From NCBI RefSeq assembly GCF_002934685.1, contig NZ_NKHL01000100.1, positions 29,877 through 93,876 on the forward strand: DNA of 64,000 nucleotides. The letters are read 5' to 3'. Below are positions 57,932 through 64,000 of the stretch, one piece after another. Origin of the DNA: Pseudomonas bohemica (GTDB taxonomy: Bacteria; Pseudomonadota; Gammaproteobacteria; Pseudomonadales; Pseudomonadaceae). Made by a program: the position numbers and the translations under genes. Numbering within the stretch: position 1 is the stretch's first letter; each line of letters opens with the position of its first letter. Below the pieces are notes generated by a model, which made no database searches, was not told the origin of the DNA, and saw nothing but the letters and a program-made list of their open reading frames with translations.

Positions 57932-58638
57932 TCGAGCTCTTTTACTGGCCCACGCCCAACGGGCACAAAATCACACTGTTTCTCGAAGAAGCTGGCCTGG
58001 CGTACCGCATTCATCCCGTCGATATCAGTGCTGGGGATCAGTTCAAGCCCGAGTTTCTAAAGTTTTCACCCAACAATCGCATGCCGGCAATCATCGACAC
58101 CGCGCCCGCTGACGGCGGTGAGCCGATCACCGTTTTTGAGTCAGGCGCGATTCTGTTGTATCTGGCGGAGAAGACTGGTCAGTTCCAGCCTGCCGACGTG
58201 CGCGGCAAGAAGACCGTGACCGAATGGCTGATGTGGCAGATGGGCGGACTGGGGCCGATGGCAGGCCAGAATCACCACTTTGGTGTGTACGCGCCGGAAA
58301 AGCTGCCGTATGCGATCAATCGTTACGTCAACGAGACGAACCGCCTATATGGCGTGCTGAATCGGCGCCTCGAAGGACGCACGTTCATTGCCGGGGATGA
58401 TTACTCAATCGCGGACATGGCGGCTTATCCATGGATCGTGCCGTGGCAGCGTCAGCAACAGAACCTGGATGACTTTCCCAATCTCAAGCGCTGGTTCCTT
58501 ACTGTTCAGGCGCGGCCCGCGACGGCGAGGGCTTATGCGCAAGGTGAGGCGCTATCGCAGAACCGCGCGACCGTCACCGAGGAGGGCAAGAAGATCCTGT
58601 TCGGCCAGACGTCCGCGAATCTACCGAAACAGGACTGA
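57928..58638 (+). CDS. Glutathione S-transferase family protein (YfcG/YghU-like)
   Basis: 236-residue thioredoxin-fold and helical protein: YWPTPNGHKITLFLEEAG at residues 6-23, FESGAILLYLAEKTGQF near 70, ADMAAYPWIVPW near 160. The ATG at 57928 overlaps the TetR stop. It is a relative of the GST-like gene at 56.5 kb (same WPTPN/HPTPN opening), suggesting duplication under one regulator. Enzyme activity unproven. Confidence 0.9.
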   Translation: MIELFYWPTPNGHKITLFLEEAGLAYRIHPVDISAGDQFKPEFLKFSPNNRMPAIIDTAPADGGEPITVFESGAILLYLAEKTGQFQPADVRGKKTVTEWLMWQMGGLGPMAGQNHHFGVYAPEKLPYAINRYVNETNRLYGVLNRRLEGRTFIAGDDYSIADMAAYPWIVPWQRQQQNLDDFPNLKRWFLTVQARPATARAYAQGEALSQNRATVTEEGKKILFGQTSANLPKQD

Positions 58639-58806
58639 GCGCCCCTTGCGACTCATCGGCGTTGCCTCTCCCTCAAAGGCAACGCTCAGACGATGGGCTG
58701 AACCGCTCGAAACAGCAATACACCCGGGCACGGATAAAATCGATGGCCCTCCCCCTTCGCCAAGGCTTTATGTCTTGCAAAGCGTCTCTCGCTCACAGCG
58801 CCCGGG

Positions 58807-60864
58807 TTAACCCAACTGGAATCTGGAGGTATTGTCGCTCAGCGCCCGACTGCCTTTGCTCAGGGTGTCTGCGGCGTGATTCACTGCCCGCGCGCCGTCG
58901 AGCAGCCGCCCGGCGGCCTGGTCGACCTGCTGGATATTGCCGCTGACTTCATCCGCTGTTGCAGCCTGCTCTTCCACGGCGGTGGCGATCTGCGCCAGCG
59001 TGTCGGTGACAATCTGCACCGCGCTGGCAATTTCGCCCAGTCGTTCGCCCAGGCCAGTCACCGATTGTGCGTCGGTGATGGCCTGGCCGCACGCCGCTTC
59101 CATCAGACTGACCGCCTGGCTCACGGTGGAACGCAAACTGTCGACTGTCCCGGCGATCTGCGCGGTGGATGCCTGGGTCCGCTGCGAAAGGCTGCGCACT
59201 TCATCGGCCACGACCGCGAAGCCACGACCCTGCTCACCCGCGCGCGCCGCTTCGATCGCTGCGTTGAGCGCCAGCAGGTTGGTTTGCTCGGCAATCCCGC
59301 GAATGGTGTCCACCACCGACTGGATCTGCTGGCCCTGCTCGCTGACCTTGCCCAACGCGTTGGCAGTGTCGGTCAGTTTCTGGTTGAGCTGCTGGATGCT
59401 CGCCGTAGTGCGCTGACTGTCGCGGCTGCTGTCCTCGGCAATCCGGCGCGTCTGCTGCGCGCTGCCGGAAGCCTCCTCGCAGCTTTTGGCAACGCCCAGG
59501 GAAGTCGCAGCCAATTGCGTCGCGGCCGCAGCGATCTGACTGATCTGTTGCTGCTGATCCTCGACCTCGTTGAGAGTGCTGCCGGACTGGGAATTGAGCG
59601 TCAGGACCGCCGAACCCAACTGCTGGGTTTCGTGATTCACACCCAGCAGGCTGGTGCGCAGCTGCACGACCGCCACGTTCAAAGCAGTGCTGATCGCGGC
59701 CAGCTCATCGCGCCCTTCCACGGCCACTTCAACGCACAGATTACCGTCACGCAGCGACTCGGCCAGGGTCGTGATGCCTTTGGCACTGCGACGAATCGAG
59801 GCCTGCAGGCACATGAACAAATACAACGCAGCCAGCGCGAGAATGCTGAACGTCGCGGCAACCGGGATGAACTGCTTGATCGCACGGTCGTGGTAGTAAT
59901 CCAGGCGACTGTCCAGTGCGGTCAGCGACTGATTGCGCAATGCAGCGAGGGCTTCCAGGGTGCCGTCGACACTGCGCTCGAACGCTACTGTGTCGAGTTT
60001 GATCGTGCCACCGAAGACGCCGTCATCCAGCACCTTCAGCTCGCTGTCCAGGCGCTGGAGGCTGTCGTTGTACTGGCGGGCCCAGCTCTCCATGCCTGGA
60101 TAAGCCTTGGCTTGCAGCGACGCCACCGCCTTGACCAGTTGATCGCGCGCATCCCCGATACGACCGCGCAGATCACGCATCTGCAAGCGGCTTTGCAGGG
60201 AGAACTGCCCGGACGCGATCGACGATTGACCGATACTGGCCATGCGACCAACGCGCTCGATCAGGTCCGGAGTCTGCTGAGTCGCGACCTGCATCAGCAA
60301 ATAAGTCTCAAGCCAAGGGTCGAGGATCAGGCCGCTGTCCATGGCAATCTGCTCGCGCAAGCTCTGCAACGCCGTCAGCGCGGAGGTGAAACGGTCGTAA
60401 CCATCGGGCCACCAGCCGATCGTGCGCAGCGACTCCGAATCCATGCCTTTGACCAAGGCCAGCAGGGACTGGTAACGAGCCATGGTGTCCGGGCTAGCCT
60501 TATATGCCTTGAGTTCATCGCCCAACTTGGCCAGGGTTTGAGTGAGTGTCGGGTTGGCAGCATCGAGCGCGGCCATGGCGGCTTTCGCGGCCGGGGTGGG
60601 GTCATGCAGGATGTCAGCGGCTTTCCAGCGGGCGGCGAGATTGCGCTGCGCGGTCAATTGCGCATCCAGCCCCTCCAGCGCCAACAACTGGCGAGCGCCG
60701 GACTGTTCGCCGGAAATCACTGCCAGCTTGCCTCGGTAGTCCTGTCCGATCATCCACAGGCTGCCAGCCAGCGGCAGCATGAACAGAAAGAAAAGCACCT
60801 GAAACTTGCGTGCAAACCCGAAACGTCCAAGCAGGCGGATACCTGGCGACAAAAGACTTTGCAT
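58807..60864 (-). CDS. Methyl-accepting chemotaxis protein
   Basis: Transmembrane chemoreceptor of 685 residues: membrane helix 1 (about 22-40), a large periplasmic sensing region (about 41-335, mostly helical), membrane helix 2 (about 337-357), a HAMP region (about 358-410) and a signalling domain (about 440-680) with the conserved hairpin tip [20 protein letters not shown]. It carries no C-terminal pentapeptide for CheR tethering (ends RFQLG). Ligand unknown. It is isolated from other chemotaxis genes. Confidence 0.93.
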   Translation of the reverse strand: MQSLLSPGIRLLGRFGFARKFQVLFFLFMLPLAGSLWMIGQDYRGKLAVISGEQSGARQLLALEGLDAQLTAQRNLAARWKAADILHDPTPAAKAAMAALDAANPTLTQTLAKLGDELKAYKASPDTMARYQSLLALVKGMDSESLRTIGWWPDGYDRFTSALTALQSLREQIAMDSGLILDPWLETYLLMQVATQQTPDLIERVGRMASIGQSSIASGQFSLQSRLQMRDLRGRIGDARDQLVKAVASLQAKAYPGMESWARQYNDSLQRLDSELKVLDDGVFGGTIKLDTVAFERSVDGTLEALAALRNQSLTALDSRLDYYHDRAIKQFIPVAATFSILALAALYLFMCLQASIRRSAKGITTLAESLRDGNLCVEVAVEGRDELAAISTALNVAVVQLRTSLLGVNHETQQLGSAVLTLNSQSGSTLNEVEDQQQQISQIAAAATQLAATSLGVAKSCEEASGSAQQTRRIAEDSSRDSQRTTASIQQLNQKLTDTANALGKVSEQGQQIQSVVDTIRGIAEQTNLLALNAAIEAARAGEQGRGFAVVADEVRSLSQRTQASTAQIAGTVDSLRSTVSQAVSLMEAACGQAITDAQSVTGLGERLGEIASAVQIVTDTLAQIATAVEEQAATADEVSGNIQQVDQAAGRLLDGARAVNHAADTLSKGSRALSDNTSRFQLG

Positions 60865-61307
60865 GTCCGACTACTCCTCACGGACAACCCCTGCCGCAGC
60901 TCGTGACCACGATAGACGTTGCCTCACATTCTTACCGGCAAAATGCCATGTCTTTGATTCAAAAACGACCACCGCCTGTCCCCTGTGTCGAGGAGCGATG
61001 GGCGGTATCTTGCAGACGCATCAATGCCCCGCGTTGGAACAAGCGTATGTGGCTGGCATAAGCAAGAAACGGACCGATAGCAAGAAGCCATCTAAATGGG
61101 CGCGCGAACAAGAACGGTGCATAAGAAATGCACGAAAGTGGGGCAAAATCACTCAGGGCGCTCGGCAAAACTGTCACTAAGGTGACGAGAGCACAGCGCT
61201 ACATAGGGAATGAGTACGTAAAAACCCTAACCGATTGATCACACGCGTAAAATCTTTAAAGAGATGCTTGACACATCTTTGATCTGAGCGAATAATGCGC
61301 GCCACTT
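60865..61307. other. Intergenic region between the chemoreceptor and tRNA-Met
   Basis: 443 bases with the promoter of tRNA-Met at the right end. Short open frames on both strands lack ribosome-binding sites and family character. No repeat or terminator recognised. Confidence 0.4.
61268..61296 (+). promoter_or_regulatory. Promoter of tRNA-Met
   Basis: TTGACA (61268-61273), 17 bases, AATAAT (61291-61296), then a GC-rich GCGCGCC stretch immediately before the tRNA at 61308. Confidence 0.75.
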
Positions 61308-61384
61308 GGCTACATAGCTCAGTTGGTTAGAGCATAGCATTCATAATGCTGGGGTCCGGGGTTCAAGTCCCTGTGTAGCCACCA
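61308..61384 (+). tRNA. tRNA-Met (elongator, anticodon CAU)
   Basis: 77-base cloverleaf with encoded CCA. Acceptor GGCTACA pairs with TGTAGCC, the anticodon loop is TTCATAA (CAT), and the T arm contains GGTTCAAGTCC. The D arm begins TAGCTCAGTTGG. It is followed by an integrase gene in the same orientation, and its 3' end is the likely attachment site. Confidence 0.95.
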
Positions 61385-61430
61385 AGTACCTGTTTACAGA
61401 TGTCTCCATGAGTCTCTAAACAACCCCAAG

Positions 61431-61456
61431 AAGCCCGCCCTGTGCGGGCTTTCTTG
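61431..61456 (+). terminator. Terminator after tRNA-Met
   Basis: AAGCCCGC/GCGGGCTT stem with a five-base loop, followed by TCTTGTTT. Confidence 0.85.
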
Positions 61457-61552
61457 TTTCTGGCTGTATCTCTTTGTCTACCCCTATATCTTCCCGCCGT
61501 GTATCCCCCTGTGTATCCTTGATGAAAAATCGAACCGAGGGGATACAAGCCC

Positions 61553-62794
61553 ATGAAGCGCTCAGAGATCAAGCGCCGCCCACTTTCTGACACCGCCCTG
61601 GCTAGCCTTGAACCTGACAGCAAGGAGTACAGGGAGCAGGATGGGAACGGGCTGTACTTCCGTGTGAAACCTGACGGCCAGAAGTCCTGGCAGCTGCGTT
61701 ACAAAACGCCGGTAGGCAAGTGGAGCTGGCTGGGGCTAGGCGGATACCCTGAGGTAAGCGGCGCCCTTGCCCGCCAGAAAGCTTCCGAACTACGCACTGA
61801 CGCAGCCGAAGGTAAAAATCCTATCGCCACCAAACAGGCGCGCATAGCTGCTGAGCAGGCCACCAGCAACAACACTTTCGAATCGTTGGCACGAGAGTGG
61901 CACGCTTCCAGAAACGGGTCATGGGACGCAGGCACCGCTAAACGCATCATGGGTGCTCTTGAACGCCACGTATTCCCAACTTTTGGTAAGCGACCATACT
62001 CGGGCATTCTTTCCATGGAGTGGATGGATCTGCTGCGCGGCCTCGAACAGCAAGGCATTCTTGAACAGATGAGTCGTGTCAGAGCTTATTGCAAGGATGT
62101 ATACGACCTGGCCCGAGTGACAGGCAGGGCCGTGAATAATCCGTTAGAGGGTGTCCACAAGTTCTTGGCATCGGGGAAGGCTGAAAACTACGCTCACGTC
62201 AGTATCGATGAACTACCAGCCCTGCTACGTGCAATCCGGTCCTACCCTCATGCCACAGACGTTCAACTCGGCTTACGTCTTCTAACCCTGCTCGCTGTTC
62301 GTCCCAGCGAGTTACGCGAAGCCTGCTGGTCAGAATTTGATTTTTCAAAGAAGCTTTGGACGATCCCTATTGAGCGGAAGGGCCGCAAGAAAGGACGGGA
62401 GCACCTGGTGCCCCTATGTCGGCAAGCGGTCGATATGTTGAAACAGCTGCAGGGGCTTACCGGCAGTTACGCGCTGCTGTTTCCCGGCAGAAGCGACCGT
62501 ACGAAGCCACGCAGTGACACTGTGTTTTTGATGGCGTTACGGCGCCTGGGCTATGAGGGCCGTCAGACGGGTCACGGCTTCCGCCATATCGCCAGCACAA
62601 TTTTAAACGAGCATGGTTTTGTCTCTGATCACGTTGAGGCGCAGCTCAGCCATAAAGCGCCTGGTGTGCGCGGGGTATACAACAAGGCGCAATATTTGGA
62701 GCAGCGCACGACGATGATGCAATGGTATGCCGATTATCTTGATGGTCTGGAAAAAGGGAACGTCATTCAAGCTGCCTTCGGCAAGGCAGTGTGA
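61553..62794 (+). CDS. Tyrosine recombinase/integrase (P4 type)
   Basis: Site-specific integrase of 413 residues with an N-terminal P4-type arm-binding domain (DUF4102, residues 8-90, DGNGLYFRVKPDGQKSWQLR), a core-binding domain (about 108-195) and a catalytic domain (about 215-395). Catalytic residues are seen in AVRPSELREA (Arg), HGFRH (His-x-x-Arg), and GVRGVYNKAQYLEQR (Tyr near residue 380). It lies 169 bases downstream of tRNA-Met. This is the standard edge of an integrative island; the rest of it is outside the window or split by insertion sequences. Confidence 0.94.
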   Translation: MKRSEIKRRPLSDTALASLEPDSKEYREQDGNGLYFRVKPDGQKSWQLRYKTPVGKWSWLGLGGYPEVSGALARQKASELRTDAAEGKNPIATKQARIAAEQATSNNTFESLAREWHASRNGSWDAGTAKRIMGALERHVFPTFGKRPYSGILSMEWMDLLRGLEQQGILEQMSRVRAYCKDVYDLARVTGRAVNNPLEGVHKFLASGKAENYAHVSIDELPALLRAIRSYPHATDVQLGLRLLTLLAVRPSELREACWSEFDFSKKLWTIPIERKGRKKGREHLVPLCRQAVDMLKQLQGLTGSYALLFPGRSDRTKPRSDTVFLMALRRLGYEGRQTGHGFRHIASTILNEHGFVSDHVEAQLSHKAPGVRGVYNKAQYLEQRTTMMQWYADYLDGLEKGNVIQAAFGKAV

Positions 62795-63042
62795 TGATGT
62801 CTTTCCATACCTCCGTAAAATCCCGTGTTCTTGGTGTTCAAGGTGTTCCAGAATGGTTGAATCCCTTTAAAACCGGGGCTTTCAGTGCAGGAACACGTCA
62901 CCGATTTGACGGGAACACGATTGCTCAAGATGCGCAATGCTGTTCGCCGAATCAGCCTGTTCCAGCTGTCGGCCCGTCTGTAGTGGTCTAATGAAACCGG
63001 ACACCCATTTAGGCGAGAATGCTCGCCAGATCGAGGTGTCAG

Positions 63043-64000
<958 letters not shown>

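Noticed and set aside
58876..60906. 676-codon open frame opposite the chemoreceptor
   Set aside because: Antisense shadow; the minus strand carries the unmistakable chemoreceptor tip [20 protein letters not shown].
60806..61180. 124-codon frame between the chemoreceptor and tRNA-Met
   Set aside because: Begins inside the chemoreceptor gene, has no ribosome-binding site and no recognisable domain.

Overview
The window is a GC-rich chromosomal segment of a Pseudomonas, most likely of the P. fluorescens lineage. This is inferred from gene content, from gene order that matches P. aeruginosa PA4640-PA4673 as I recall it (mqo, upp-uraA, hemH, phr, murI-moeB-prmC-prfA-hemA, lolB-ispE-tRNA-prs-rplY-pth-ychF), and from many paired REP elements of the type common in that group. 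No species call is justified from the sequence alone.

Layout. 1-7.1 kb: stress and central metabolism genes (glutathione peroxidase, slyD, pta, an acyltransferase, an OmpA-type lipoprotein, a metallo-hydrolase, a TauE permease). 7.2-22 kb: regulators and accessory metabolism: an AraC regulator, an HD-GYP c-di-GMP phosphodiesterase, a DUF1302/DUF1329/LuxR(MalT-like)/acyl-CoA ligase cluster, a divergent MFS/AraC pair, a LysE exporter and a D-2-hydroxyacid dehydrogenase. 22-29.6 kb: rsmC, a yybP-ykoY manganese riboswitch in front of a GDT1-type transporter, an M48 lipoprotein protease, an SRAP protein that lacks two canonical active-site residues, small cysteine-rich genes and an acyltransferase. 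29.6-38 kb: malate:quinone oxidoreductase behind a 0.73 kb leader, purine/pyrimidine salvage (hpt, upp, uraA) and hemH. 38-43.4 kb: a probable light-responsive cluster: FAD oxidoreductase, TIGR02450 gene (frameshifted), a ybgA-like DUF523/DUF1722 gene, a class II LitR-like MerR regulator, photolyase and an NTF2-like gene (frameshifted), with two perfect and one near-perfect TGTACA-N12-TGTACA operators. 43.4-56.4 kb: pagL and two essential housekeeping runs, murI-moeB-prmC-prfA-hemA (minus) and lolB-ispE-tRNA-Gln-prs-rplY-pth-ychF (plus). 56.4-61 kb: two glutathione-transferase-family genes around a TetR regulator, and a chemoreceptor. 61.3-64 kb: a tRNA-Met followed by a P4-type integrase, marking the edge of an integrated island, then an IS3-family element interrupted by an IS30-family element that runs off the window.

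How the parts work together. The strongest system-level signal is the LitR-type regulon: the operators sit on the promoter of the ybgA-litR-phr operon (predicting autoregulation) and in front of the FAD oxidoreductase. The arrangement resembles the class II LitR (PplR) photoresponse described in P. putida, but two member genes here carry single-base frameshifts. A second dual-use signal is a tRNA/prs promoter embedded in the 3' part of ispE.
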